From the NCBI GenBank assembly GCA_905221325.1, contig CAJNCS010000005.1:62001-126000 (forward strand): a stretch of DNA of 64,000 nt, written 5' to 3'. The notes beneath the pieces are model-generated. The model was not told where the DNA came from. It did no database searches and worked only from the letters and a program-made list of their open reading frames with translations. Made by a program: the position numbers and the translations under genes. Within the stretch, counting starts at the first letter, position 1. Every line of letters starts with the position of its first letter. Shown in pieces: positions 54,569 to 63,436 of the stretch. This stretch comes from a bacterium (lineage in GTDB: Bacteria > Bacillota > Bacilli > Lactobacillales > Streptococcaceae).

Positions 54569-56419
54569 ATGAATAAAAAACTAACAGATTATGTGATTGA
54601 TCTGGTTGAAATTTTAAATAAACAGCAAAAGCAGGTGTTCTGGGGTGTATTTGATATTATTAGTATGGTGGTTTCCATCATCGTGTCTTACATTCTCTTT
54701 TATGGCTTGATTAACCCAGCGCCTGTGGACTATGTTATCTATACTGGTTTGGCTTTCCTCTTCTATCAAATCATGATTGGATTTTGGGGGCTCAATGCGA
54801 GTATTAGTCGCTATAGTAAAATCACAGATTTCTTAAAAATCTTTTTTGGCGTAACCGTCAGCAGCATTGTCTCTTACGGACTTTGCTACGCCTTTCTGCC
54901 TCTATTTTCGATCCGGTTCATCATACTCTTTATCTTATTGAGTACCTTCCTGATCTTACTCCCTCGTATCACTTGGCAGTTGATTTATTCTAAGCGCAAG
55001 CAGGGAAGTGGGGAGGGCGAACACCGCCGTACCTTCTTGATCGGTGCTGGTGATGGTGGGGCCCTCTTTATGAACAGCTACCAACACCCAACCAGTGACC
55101 TCGAGCTAGTGGGGATTTTGGATAATGATGAAAAGAAAAAAGGGCAAAAACTAGGTGGAATTTCCGTTTTGGGTTCTTATGATAATCTGCCTGAATTGGC
55201 CAAACGTCACCAAATCGAGCGCGTCATCGTAGCCATCCCTTCGCTTGATCCGTCAGAGTACGAACGTATCCTGCAGATGTGTAATAAACTCGGTATCAAA
55301 TGTTACAAGATGCCCAAGGTTGAAACAGTTGTTCAGGGACTTCACCAACCAGGTAGTGGTTTCCAGAAAATTGATATCACAGACCTTTTGGGCCGTCAGG
55401 AAATCCGTCTTGACGAATCCCGTCTTGGTGCAGAGCTTACAGGCAAGACCATCTTGGTGACAGGAGCTGGCGGTTCGATTGGTTCAGAGATTTGTCGTCA
55501 GGTTAGCCGCTTCAATCCTGAACGCGTGATTTTGCTGGGGCATGGCGAAAATTCCATCTACCTCGTTTATCATGAATTGATCCGTACATTCCAAGGGATT
55601 GATTATGTTCCTGTCATTGCAGATATTCAGGACTATGATCGTCTTCTACAAGTGTTTGAACAGTACAAACCAGCCATTGTCTACCATGCTGCCGCTCACA
55701 AACACGTTCCGATGATGGAACGCAATCCAAAAGAAGCCTTCAAGAACAATATCCTAGGAACCTATAATGTTGCCAAGGCTGTTGATGCAGCCAAAGTACC
55801 TAAGATGGTCATGATTTCGACTGACAAGGCGGTCAATCCACCGAATGTTATGGGCGCAACCAAGCGCGTGGCAGAGTTGATTGTCACTGGCTTTAACCAA
55901 CGTAGCAACTCAACCTACTGTGCAGTTCGTTTTGGGAATGTTCTCGGTAGCCGTGGTAGTGTGATTCCTGTCTTTGAACGCCAGATTGCTGAAGGCGGCC
56001 CTGTAACGGTGACAGACTTCCGTATGACACGTTACTTCATGACAATTCCAGAGGCTAGCCGTCTAGTAATCCATGCTGGGGCTTATGCCAAGGACGGAGA
56101 AGTCTTTATCCTCGATATGGGCAAACCAGTCAAGATCTATGACTTGGCTAAGAAAATGGTGCTTCTAAGTGGGCACACGGAAAGTGAAATTCCAATCGTT
56201 GAGGTTGGGATTCGCCCAGGTGAAAAACTCTATGAGGAACTTTTGGTTTCGACCGAATTGGTTGATAACCAAGTCATGGACAAGATTTTCGTTGGTAAGG
56301 TAAATGTCATGCCACTAGAAGCCATCAATCAAAAAATTGAGGAGTTCCGTTCACTCAGTGGAGATGAGCTTAAAGAAGCGATCATTTCCTTTGCAAATGA
56401 AACAACTCATATTGAGTAA
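54569..56419 (+). CDS. CapD/PglF-type nucleoside-diphosphate-sugar epimerase/dehydratase
   Basis: A 616-residue membrane enzyme. Four N-terminal spans (about 20-145) lead to a CoA-binding-like Rossmann domain (GAGDGGALFMNSYQ near 155). The catalytic SDR domain (about 280-600) has LVTGAGGSIGSEICRQV, YHAAAHKHVPMME, MISTDKAVNPPNVMGATKR (catalytic Lys with the unusual Met/Thr in place of Tyr found in this family) and VRFGNVLGSRGSVIP. Such enzymes make UDP-4-keto-6-deoxy sugars from UDP-GlcNAc. GGGGGAG precedes ATG 54569, 66 bp after the glycosyltransferase. Confidence 0.92.
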   Translation: MNKKLTDYVIDLVEILNKQQKQVFWGVFDIISMVVSIIVSYILFYGLINPAPVDYVIYTGLAFLFYQIMIGFWGLNASISRYSKITDFLKIFFGVTVSSIVSYGLCYAFLPLFSIRFIILFILLSTFLILLPRITWQLIYSKRKQGSGEGEHRRTFLIGAGDGGALFMNSYQHPTSDLELVGILDNDEKKKGQKLGGISVLGSYDNLPELAKRHQIERVIVAIPSLDPSEYERILQMCNKLGIKCYKMPKVETVVQGLHQPGSGFQKIDITDLLGRQEIRLDESRLGAELTGKTILVTGAGGSIGSEICRQVSRFNPERVILLGHGENSIYLVYHELIRTFQGIDYVPVIADIQDYDRLLQVFEQYKPAIVYHAAAHKHVPMMERNPKEAFKNNILGTYNVAKAVDAAKVPKMVMISTDKAVNPPNVMGATKRVAELIVTGFNQRSNSTYCAVRFGNVLGSRGSVIPVFERQIAEGGPVTVTDFRMTRYFMTIPEASRLVIHAGAYAKDGEVFILDMGKPVKIYDLAKKMVLLSGHTESEIPIVEVGIRPGEKLYEELLVSTELVDNQVMDKIFVGKVNVMPLEAINQKIEEFRSLSGDELKEAIISFANETTHIE

Positions 56420-56447
56420 TAGTGACTCATACAATTAAATATAAATC

Positions 56448-56490
56448 AAAGGCCAAGGTTTTGTATAGACAGAACCTTGGCCTTTTTACT
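56448..56490. terminator. Bidirectional terminator after the CapD-like gene
   Basis: AAAGGCCAAGGTT / AACCTTGGCCTTT, a perfect 13-bp stem with a 12-nt loop and T-runs on both strands. Confidence 0.95.
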
Positions 56491-56514
56491 CTGTAGTTTG
56501 AAGCTATTAGCTTG

Positions 56515-57144
56515 TTATAGCTGACTGATGATATCATCAATGGTACGGGCAATCCAGTCAGGATGATAGCTGAGTAAATCAGCTTCTTCTCCAAATCCCC
56601 AAGTGACAGCAAACTTTTTAATGCCAGTTTCTTGGGCTCCGATCATATCAAACTTGGTGTCCCCGATGATGAGGACTCGGTCTGCAGGGAGTTGATGCGT
56701 TTGCAAGGCATAACGGATGACATCCGCCTTGTGTGGTGTTTCTGGACTAGAACCGTAAATGCCATCAAAGAAATGATGAATTCCCAGATTTTTAGTCATA
56801 TCATGAGCAGTAGGAGTATTCTTTGTAGTGGTGATGTAGAGAGGATAGTTTTGCGAGAGTTCTTGAAGCAATTCCGTTATTCGGGGGAAGAGTTGCGCTT
56901 CGTGGATCCCTTTTTTCTTGTAGTAAGAACGGTAGGTTTGAACAGCTTCCGAGATTTGCTCCTTTGGGAGACAAGTTGCAAAACTAGTTTCAAGCGGTGG
57001 ACCCATGAAACCACGAATGGTTTTGGCATCAGGGCTTGGAACTCCTAGCTCTTTAAAGGTATAGGTAAACGCATTGTGGATCCCGATGGAACTGTCAACT
57101 AGTGTTCCATCCAGATCAAAAAAGACTGCTGAGATAGAGGGCAT
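56515..57144 (-). CDS. HAD-superfamily phosphatase (phosphoglycolate-phosphatase-like)
   Basis: A 209-residue cytosolic HAD hydrolase. Motif I is FFDLDGTLVDS, motif II is TTTKN (YITTTKNTPTA), motif III Lys is in PHKADVIRYAL and motif IV is IIGDTKFDMIGAQ. A helical cap of the C1 type (about 15-85) is typical for Gph/PGMB relatives. Its substrate is not clear. It lies 21 bp after sdaAA on the minus strand and is probably cotranscribed. Confidence 0.88.
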   Translation of the reverse strand: MPSISAVFFDLDGTLVDSSIGIHNAFTYTFKELGVPSPDAKTIRGFMGPPLETSFATCLPKEQISEAVQTYRSYYKKKGIHEAQLFPRITELLQELSQNYPLYITTTKNTPTAHDMTKNLGIHHFFDGIYGSSPETPHKADVIRYALQTHQLPADRVLIIGDTKFDMIGAQETGIKKFAVTWGFGEEADLLSYHPDWIARTIDDIISQL

Positions 57145-57165
57145 AGTTTCTCCTATTAGATAAGG

Positions 57166-58038
57166 TTATTCTCCGAAGATTTCTTTTTGTAGGCGACGGC
57201 CAGTAGGGGTGGCAGCGAGTCCACCCTCAGCTGTTTCACGAAAGGCAGTTGGCAGGCTCGATCCGACTTGGTACATGGCATCGATGACTTCGTCAACAGG
57301 GATCTTAGACTCGATACCTGCCAAGGCCATATCTGCCGCGATAAAGGCAAAGCTGGCTCCCATGGCATTGCGTTTGACACAGGGAACCTCGACCAAACCA
57401 GCGACAGGGTCGCAGATGAGGCCCAGCATGTTTTTAATGACAAAGGCAATGGCTTGGCTAGCCTGATAGGGGGTTCCACCTGCAGCCAAGGTCAAGGCTG
57501 CGGCACTCATGGCAGAGGCAGAGCCAACTTCGGCCTGGCAGCCACCTTCAGCGCCTGAGATAGAAGCGTTGTTTGCGATGACTAGTCCAAAGGCACCAGC
57601 AGCAAAGAGGAAATCCAGCTGTTCTTCGTGGCTGAGGTCAAGTTTTTGGATAGCTGCAGTAAGAACGGCAGGTAGACAGCCAGCACTTCCTGCTGTTGGA
57701 GTAGCGCAGACCAAGCCCATTTTAGCGTTGTGTTCATTGACCGCGATGGCATTTCGGGCAGCTGATAGGATGGTAAAGTCAGACAAGGCCTTGCCACTTT
57801 TGAGATGACGATCTAGCTTGACTGCATCGCCACCCGTTAGGCCACTGCGGGATTTATTTTCACTGAGGCCGAGCTCTACAGAGGCTTTCATGACTTCTAG
57901 ATTGCGCTCCATGAGGAGGAGAACTTCTGCACGTTCCCGACCGGTTAGTTGATATTCTGTCGCAATCATGAGTTCTGCGACATTTCCTCGGAAGTCCAGA
58001 TCCGCCTGCTCGACCAATTCTTTGATAGAATAAAACAT
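57166..58038 (-). CDS. sdaAA: L-serine dehydratase, iron-sulfur-dependent, alpha subunit
   Basis: A 290-residue catalytic subunit deaminating L-serine to pyruvate. Marks: SENKSRSGLTGGDAVKLDRH, CATPTAGSAGCLPAVLTAAI, NASISGAEGGCQAEVGSASA and CDPVAGLVEVPCVKRNAMGA; the Cys residues of these stretches hold the 4Fe-4S cluster. ATG 58038 has GGAGG upstream and lies eight bases after sdaAB. Confidence 0.95.
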   Translation of the reverse strand: MFYSIKELVEQADLDFRGNVAELMIATEYQLTGRERAEVLLLMERNLEVMKASVELGLSENKSRSGLTGGDAVKLDRHLKSGKALSDFTILSAARNAIAVNEHNAKMGLVCATPTAGSAGCLPAVLTAAIQKLDLSHEEQLDFLFAAGAFGLVIANNASISGAEGGCQAEVGSASAMSAAALTLAAGGTPYQASQAIAFVIKNMLGLICDPVAGLVEVPCVKRNAMGASFAFIAADMALAGIESKIPVDEVIDAMYQVGSSLPTAFRETAEGGLAATPTGRRLQKEIFGE

Positions 58039-58046
58039 GTTTCCTC

Positions 58047-58718
58047 CTACTTAAAGAAATTGACATTATGGAGATGAGGGATTTTTCGGATTTCTTCAAT
58101 CGCCTCTTCGCAACTTCGACTATCGACTTCGATGATCATGATGGCTTTTTCTCCAGCTTTTTCCCGAGTCACATTCATCTGAGCGATATTGATATCAAAA
58201 CGAGAGAGGGCTTCAGTAACATGGGCAATCATCCCCGGAACATCCTGATGCACGATGATAATGGTTGGTGTGTTCATGTTGAGAGAGACAGCAAAGCCGT
58301 TAAGTTCCGTAACTTGGATATTTCCCCCACCAATAGAAATCCCCGTCACACTAATGGATTTGTGTTCATTCTTCACAGTAATTTTAGTGGTGTTAGGGTG
58401 AGGAGCGTTGCTGTCTTTCTGAATGGTCCAGACAATCTTGATACCACGCTTATGGGCGATCTCAAGGCTATTGGGAATGTCGGGATCATCCGTATCCATG
58501 CCTAAAATACCTGCAACGAGAGCTAGGTCAGTCCCGTGGCCACGGTAGGTCTTGGCAAATGAATTAAATAGTTGGAATTCCACCTCTGTCGGTCTATCAC
58601 CAAAGATGGAAGACACGATCTTTCCGATACGAACAGCACCAGCAGTATGGCTACTTGATGGGCCAATCATGACAGGCCCGATAATATCAAAGACAGATTG
58701 AAAACGAAGTGAGTGCAT
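58047..58718 (-). CDS. sdaAB: L-serine dehydratase, iron-sulfur-dependent, beta subunit
   Basis: A 223-residue partner subunit. The N-terminal SDH-beta domain has FDIIGPVMIGPSSSHTAGAV, FNSFAKTYRGHGTD and GILGMDTDDPDIPNS. The ACT domain (about 148-223) begins TPTIIIVHQDVPGMIAHVTE and probably senses serine. It leads the operon sdaAB-sdaAA-HAD. Confidence 0.95.
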   Translation of the reverse strand: MHSLRFQSVFDIIGPVMIGPSSSHTAGAVRIGKIVSSIFGDRPTEVEFQLFNSFAKTYRGHGTDLALVAGILGMDTDDPDIPNSLEIAHKRGIKIVWTIQKDSNAPHPNTTKITVKNEHKSISVTGISIGGGNIQVTELNGFAVSLNMNTPTIIIVHQDVPGMIAHVTEALSRFDINIAQMNVTREKAGEKAIMIIEVDSRSCEEAIEEIRKIPHLHNVNFFK

Positions 58719-58921
58719 CTGTTTCCCCTTACAAAGATTCTTGTTTCTATTATATCAAAGAATGAAGTTCTGTGCTTATTTCCCTTATAAAACTGAAAAA
58801 ATGGATAAAAATAGTATAAAATCTTGTCTTTTATGACAAAAATATCAATGTTTCAGTAAATATAAAATATTTTTGTAATATTTCTACACGAAACCGTCAA
58901 GAAACGGTAATATTCAAACGG

Positions 58922-58927
58922 TATGAT
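58922..58927 (+). promoter_or_regulatory. -10 box of the LysM gene with repeat region upstream
   Basis: TATGAT. Upstream, CGTCAA-gaaac-GGTAAT (about 58897-58913) has the NGTNAN-N5-NGTNAN spacing of WalR (VicR) sites but lacks both leading T residues. I remember the pneumococcal LysM orthologue as a WalRK target; the site here is only tentative. Confidence 0.4.
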
Positions 58928-58958
58928 AGAAGCATAGTAAAAAGGAGAATTTTTAGAA

Positions 58959-59585
58959 ATGACATTAACAACTAAAAAAATCAAATTAACTCTTGCAGGA
59001 GCAGTAACTTTCCTTGCTTTCCTTGCACCATCACTTGCTTTTGCAGATGAAACAATCACTTATACAGTTAAACCAGGTGACACTCTTTCAGAAATCGCTG
59101 AGAAGTACAACACCACTGTTGAAAAATTGGCAGAAAAAAACAAGATAGAGGATATTCATCTGATCTTTGTGGATCAAGTTTTGGTCATCGAAGGGACAGC
59201 TCCAGCTGCGAAAACTTATGAAGCACCAGCTGCAACAGGAGAAACAATCGAAGAGACTACGACTTACGAAGAAATAACTGAAACAACAACTTACGAAGCT
59301 CCAGCTGCTACAACCAGCACTTCTTATGAAGAAGAAAGTTACACAGCTTCAACTGTAAGTGGATCTGAAGCAGAAGCCAAAGAATGGATCGCTCAAAAAG
59401 AATCAGGCGGTAGCTACACAGCGACAAACGGACGTTACATCGGACGTTACCAATTGACAGATTCATACTTGAACGGTGACTACTCAGCTGAAAACCAAGA
59501 ACGTGTAGCAGATGCCTATGTTGCAGGACGTTACGGTTCATGGACAGCTGCCAAGAACTTCTGGCTTAACAACGGTTGGTATTAA
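58959..59585 (+). CDS. Secreted LysM protein with lysozyme-like C-terminal domain
   Basis: A 208-residue secreted protein. The signal peptide (about 1-29) ends in LAFADE. One LysM domain (about 31-77: TYTVKPGDTLSEIAEKYNTT) binds peptidoglycan. A Thr/Glu/Ala-rich linker (80-135) follows. The C-terminal domain (about 140-208) reads EWIAQKESGGSYTATNGRYI, GRYQLTDSYL and ERVADAYVAGRYGSWTAAKN, resembling small transglycosylase/resuscitation-factor folds with the catalytic Glu in KESGG. AAGGAGAA precedes the ATG. The orthologue I remember is SP_0107. Confidence 0.9.
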   Translation: MTLTTKKIKLTLAGAVTFLAFLAPSLAFADETITYTVKPGDTLSEIAEKYNTTVEKLAEKNKIEDIHLIFVDQVLVIEGTAPAAKTYEAPAATGETIEETTTYEEITETTTYEAPAATTSTSYEEESYTASTVSGSEAEAKEWIAQKESGGSYTATNGRYIGRYQLTDSYLNGDYSAENQERVADAYVAGRYGSWTAAKNFWLNNGWY

Positions 59586-59592
59586 GAATACA

Positions 59593-59618
59593 AGAGTCCT
59601 TTAGGGCTCTTTTTTTGT
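59593..59618 (+). terminator. Terminator after the LysM gene
   Basis: AGAGTCCT / AGGGCTCT (8 bp, one G-U) with TT loop and seven-T tail. Confidence 0.9.
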
Positions 59619-59718
59619 TTCTCTAGAACAAAAAGTGTAACGATCTTCTCAGTAATGCTCTATTTGTATAATTCTGGTAAAAGTCTTCAAATTATCTTGA
59701 AACTCAAATGGTATAAAT

Positions 59719-59764
59719 AAGCTTATTATATGTAAAATATATTGCATAATAAGCTTTTTTTTGA
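59719..59764 (+). terminator. Second hairpin terminator, no gene in front
   Basis: AAGCTTATTAT / ATAATAAGCTT (11 bp) around a 16-nt loop, followed by eight T. A TATAAT at 59667-59672 lies about 50 bases upstream, so a short transcript of about 85 nt ending here is possible. Confidence 0.7.
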
Positions 59765-59792
59765 ACGAAATGAAATAAAATTCAGTTTTGGC

Positions 59793-59821
59793 TTGACAAA
59801 TGTTTTTAAGAAGTGTATTAT
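59793..59821 (+). promoter_or_regulatory. Promoter of the amino-acid binding protein-argGH operon
   Basis: TTGACA (59793-59798), 17-bp spacer, TATTAT (59816-59821). TGTAT-TATTT-ATACA (about 59814-59828) overlaps the -10 and looks like an ARG box one base too long, so ArgR control is possible. Confidence 0.75.
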
Positions 59822-59861
59822 TTATACAATTTAAAAGTATAAAAATAAGAGGAGGTTTTCT

Positions 59862-60668
59862 ATGAATAAAGTAAAGAAGGTGCTGATGACGATGTTTGGT
59901 TTGCTTATGTTTCCCTTATTATTTGCTTGTAGTAACACTCAATCCCAAGGTGTTGAAGCCATTAAGGCTAAAGGAAAATTGGTAGTGGCCCTAAATCCAG
60001 AGTTTGCTCCATTTGAATATCAGAAATTGGTTGATGGGAAAAATCAGATTGTAGGTTCAGATGTTGAGCTAGCCAAAGCCATCGCAAAGGAGCTAGGTGT
60101 GGAAGTGGAGTTCTCTCCAATGAGCTTTGACAATGTACTGGCTAGTCTTGATTCAGGCAAGGCCGATCTTGCCATATCAGGCATTTCTAAAACGGAGGAG
60201 AGAAGTCAAGTTTACGATTTTTCAATTCCCTACTACACTTCGAAAAATAAGGTGATCGTAAGAAAATCTGAATTAACGAATTACCAATCAGTCAAGGGTT
60301 TGGCTCAGAAAAAGGTTGGAGCGCAGAAAGGTTCTATCCAGGAGACTTTGGTCAAAGAAACCTTGCAGGATTCTTCTCTCGTTTCACTTCCTAAAAATGG
60401 AAATTTGATAACAGATTTGAAATCTGGACAACTGGATGCGGTTATCTTTGAGGAGCCAGTGGCGAAAGGATATGTAGAGAATAATCCAGACCTAGCCATC
60501 GCTGAGTTTGATGTTGACAATGACAAAGAAGATTCCTACGCTGTTGCGATGAAAAAAGACAGTAAAGAATTAAAAGAGGCGGTTGATAAAACCATCCAGA
60601 AGTTGAAGGATTCTGGGGAGTTGGACAAATTGATTGACGATGCTTTTAAAGCCTCTATCGAAAAATAG
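59862..60668 (+). CDS. Amino-acid ABC transporter substrate-binding lipoprotein
   Basis: A 268-residue lipoprotein of the polar amino-acid family (SBP_bac_3). The leader ends in LLFAC (Cys near 23). Marks: LVVALNPEFAPFEYQ, VGSDVELAKAIAKELGVEVE, DLAISGISKTEERSQVYDFS, VGAQKGSIQE and DAVIFEEPVAKGYV. AGAGGAGG precedes the ATG. It stands directly before argG, so arginine or citrulline-related amino acids are likely ligands. No permease or ATPase is encoded here. Confidence 0.9.
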   Translation: MNKVKKVLMTMFGLLMFPLLFACSNTQSQGVEAIKAKGKLVVALNPEFAPFEYQKLVDGKNQIVGSDVELAKAIAKELGVEVEFSPMSFDNVLASLDSGKADLAISGISKTEERSQVYDFSIPYYTSKNKVIVRKSELTNYQSVKGLAQKKVGAQKGSIQETLVKETLQDSSLVSLPKNGNLITDLKSGQLDAVIFEEPVAKGYVENNPDLAIAEFDVDNDKEDSYAVAMKKDSKELKEAVDKTIQKLKDSGELDKLIDDAFKASIEK

Positions 60669-60683
60669 AAAGAAGGAAGAGAA

Positions 60684-61880
60684 ATGAGTAAGGAAAAAGT
60701 CATTTTAGCCTATTCAGGTGGATTGGATACATCAGTTGCTATTACATGGTTAAAAAAAGACTATGATGTGATCGCTGTTTGTATGGATGTGGGTGAAGGA
60801 AAAGATTTGGAGTTCATCCACGATAAAGCTCTCAAGGTTGGGGCTGTTGAGTCTTATGTCATTGATGTTAAGGAAGAATTTGCTAATGACTATGTTTTAG
60901 TGGCCCTTCAGGCTCATGCCTACTATGAACAGAAGTATCCCTTGGTATCTGCTCTGAGTCGCCCTCTTATTTCAAAAAAACTCGTTGAAATAGCTCATCA
61001 GACGGGGGCAACCACAATTGCCCATGGTTGCACAGGTAAAGGAAACGACCAAGTTCGGTTTGAAGTCTCTATTGCAGCTTTGGATCCCAATTTAAAAGTA
61101 GTTGCACCTGTTCGTGAGTGGAAATGGTCTCGTGAAGAAGAAATCCAATATGCCAAAGAAAACGGCGTCCCAGTTCCTGCTGACCTAGACAATCCTTACT
61201 CTGTCGATCAAAATCTTTGGGGTCGTGCAAATGAATGTGGTGTCTTGGAAAACCCTTGGAACCAAGCACCAGAAGAAGCATTTGGAATCACATCTTCGCC
61301 AGAAGAGGCACCAGACAGTCCAGAATTTATTGACATTGAGTTTAGTTGCGGGGTGCCCATCTCCCTCAATGGAGAAAAGATGAAAGTGGCTGCTTTGATT
61401 CAAAAGCTAAATGAAATTGCGGGCAAACACGGTGTCGGACGGATTGACCATGTGGAAAATCGCCTAGTCGGTATTAAGTCAAGAGAGATTTATGAGTGCC
61501 CAGGTGCTGTGACTTTATTGGCAGCTCATAAGGAGATTGAGGACTTGACTCTTGTGAGAGAAGTGGCTCATTTCAAACCCATTATCGAAAATGAGTTGTC
61601 CAATCTCATCTATAATGCCTTGTGGTTTAGCCCAGCAACTCAGGCTTTGATTGCCTATATCAAGGAGACACAGAAAGTTGTCAATGGAACTGCAAAAGTT
61701 AAACTCTATAAGGGGAACGCCCAGGTAGTGGCTCGGAAATCACCAAATTCTCTTTACGATGAAAATTTGGCGACTTATACTAGTGCGGATACCTTTGACC
61801 AAGATGCGGCTGTTGGATTTATCAAGCTTTGGGGGCTTCCGACTAAGGTTTATTCAGAGGTTCAGAAAAATGTTGAGTAG
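60684..61880 (+). CDS. argG: Argininosuccinate synthase
   Basis: A 398-residue enzyme joining citrulline and aspartate with ATP. The N-type ATP site is [16 protein letters not shown], followed by [28 protein letters not shown] and [16 protein letters not shown]. The length is normal and no frameshift is seen, unlike damaged copies known in some pneumococci. AGAAGGAAG precedes the ATG, 15 bp after the binding-protein gene. Confidence 0.96.
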   Translation: MSKEKVILAYSGGLDTSVAITWLKKDYDVIAVCMDVGEGKDLEFIHDKALKVGAVESYVIDVKEEFANDYVLVALQAHAYYEQKYPLVSALSRPLISKKLVEIAHQTGATTIAHGCTGKGNDQVRFEVSIAALDPNLKVVAPVREWKWSREEEIQYAKENGVPVPADLDNPYSVDQNLWGRANECGVLENPWNQAPEEAFGITSSPEEAPDSPEFIDIEFSCGVPISLNGEKMKVAALIQKLNEIAGKHGVGRIDHVENRLVGIKSREIYECPGAVTLLAAHKEIEDLTLVREVAHFKPIIENELSNLIYNALWFSPATQALIAYIKETQKVVNGTAKVKLYKGNAQVVARKSPNSLYDENLATYTSADTFDQDAAVGFIKLWGLPTKVYSEVQKNVE

Positions 61881-61907
61881 TGACGCGATAGAAAGGGACG
61901 ACAGGAT

Positions 61908-63299
61908 ATGTCGAAAAATACAAAATTATGGGGTGGTCGATTTGAAGGCACTGTAGAAGAGTGGGTAGAACAGTTCGGTGCGAGTATTTCCTTTGACCAC
62001 CAGTTGGCAAAATTTGATTTGATGGGCTCCCTAGCTCATGTTCAAATGCTAGGGCAGACTGGCATTTTAAGCTTGGAAGAGGCAGAGCAGATCCAAGATG
62101 GTCTGCAAGCTTTGTTGCGAGATTTAGAGGCAGGAGAGCTTCATTTTGATATTGCAAATGAAGATATTCATATGAATATGGAAGTGTTGCTGACAGAGAA
62201 AATCGGTCCTCTGGCTGGGAAATTGCACACGGCTCGTTCTCGGAATGACCAAGTCGCAACGGATATGCACTTATATCTAAAGGAGCAGCTTGGCCATGTC
62301 TTGGATAAGTTGGCGAATCTGAACAGTGTTTTGCTGGATTTGGCTGAAAAACATGTGGAAACCATCATGCCAGGCTATACCCATTTGCAACACGCCCAAC
62401 CGATTAGTTTTGCCCACCATCTCATGGCTTATTACAATATGTTTCAAAGGGATAGTGAGCGCTTTGCATTTAACTTGAAACATACGGACCTATCTCCTCT
62501 GGGTGCGGCTGCCTTGGCGGGGACAACTTTTCCAATCGATCGTCAATTATCGAGTGATTTATTGGGTTTCCAACAACCCTATACCAATTCATTGGACGCA
62601 GTGAGTGACCGTGATTTTATCTTGGAATTTCTGTCAAATGCCAGCATTTTGATGATGCATATGAGTCGTTTTTGTGAAGAAATCATCAATTGGTGTAGCT
62701 TTGAGTATCAGTACATTAGTTTGTCTGATAGCTTTTCAACGGGTTCATCTATCATGCCCCAGAAGAAAAATCCTGATATGGCCGAATTGATTCGAGGGAA
62801 GACAGGCCGAGTTTACGGGTACTTGCTTGGACTATTGACCGTCATGAAGTCTTTGCCTCTGGCCTATAATAAGGATTTGCAAGAGGACAAGGAAGGCATG
62901 TTTGATACAGTAGAAACAATTTTAAATTCTCTGGATGTGTTGGCAGGTATGCTATCGAGCATACAGGTTAATAAGGCCAAAATGCAGCAATCCACAGAGA
63001 ATGATTTTTCGAATGCGACCGAACTGGCAGATTATTTGGCAGAAAAAGGCCTCCCCTTTAGAGAAGCGCATGAAATAGTAGGGAAATTGGTTCTAGACTC
63101 TATCAAGCATGGTAAAAACATCCAAGATTGGGATTTGGAGGAGTTGCAAGTTTACCATCCCTTGATTGAAGAGGATATTTATATCTACTTGCGTCCAGAA
63201 ACTGCTGTTCAGAGACGGAATTCCTTAGGAGGAACTGGCTTTGAGCAAGTGAAATACCAGATAGAACAAGCGAAGAAAGAACTTAAAGGGGAAAATTGA
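61908..63299 (+). CDS. argH: Argininosuccinate lyase
   Basis: A 463-residue fumarase-superfamily enzyme splitting argininosuccinate into arginine and fumarate. Marks: [57 protein letters not shown] and the signature [18 protein letters not shown]. Start at 61908 is 27 bp after argG. With argG it completes arginine synthesis from citrulline. Confidence 0.96.
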   Translation: MSKNTKLWGGRFEGTVEEWVEQFGASISFDHQLAKFDLMGSLAHVQMLGQTGILSLEEAEQIQDGLQALLRDLEAGELHFDIANEDIHMNMEVLLTEKIGPLAGKLHTARSRNDQVATDMHLYLKEQLGHVLDKLANLNSVLLDLAEKHVETIMPGYTHLQHAQPISFAHHLMAYYNMFQRDSERFAFNLKHTDLSPLGAAALAGTTFPIDRQLSSDLLGFQQPYTNSLDAVSDRDFILEFLSNASILMMHMSRFCEEIINWCSFEYQYISLSDSFSTGSSIMPQKKNPDMAELIRGKTGRVYGYLLGLLTVMKSLPLAYNKDLQEDKEGMFDTVETILNSLDVLAGMLSSIQVNKAKMQQSTENDFSNATELADYLAEKGLPFREAHEIVGKLVLDSIKHGKNIQDWDLEELQVYHPLIEEDIYIYLRPETAVQRRNSLGGTGFEQVKYQIEQAKKELKGEN

Positions 63300-63320
63300 T
63301 TCGTTTGCAAAGTAAGGAAG

Positions 63321-63357
63321 AGAGGTTGAGATGATTTATCAGCCTCTTTCTTGTCTT
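63321..63357 (+). terminator. Terminator after argH
   Basis: AGAGGTTGA / TCAGCCTCT (9 bp, one G-T mismatch-type pair) with a 9-nt loop and TTCTTGTCTT tail. The tail overlaps the -35 of the mnmA promoter. Confidence 0.75.
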
Positions 63358-63379
63358 CTCCAACCAAGCGTGTTATAAT
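63351..63379 (+). promoter_or_regulatory. mnmA promoter
   Basis: TTGTCT (63351-63356), 17-bp spacer, TATAAT (63374-63379). The transcript would start near 63386, leaving a leader of about 290 nt before mnmA. Confidence 0.8.
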
Positions 63380-63393
63380 GAATACTGCTCAAG

Positions 63394-63434
63394 CGACCTT
63401 CAATCGTGAAGCACACACGACCTTCAATCGTGAA
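63394..63434 (+). repeat. 17-bp direct repeat in the mnmA leader
   Basis: CGACCTTCAATCGTGAA occurs at 63394-63410 and 63418-63434 with a 24-bp period. The second copy extends to a hairpin CACGA-ccttcaa-TCGTG. Confidence 0.9.
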
Positions 63435-63436
63435 CT

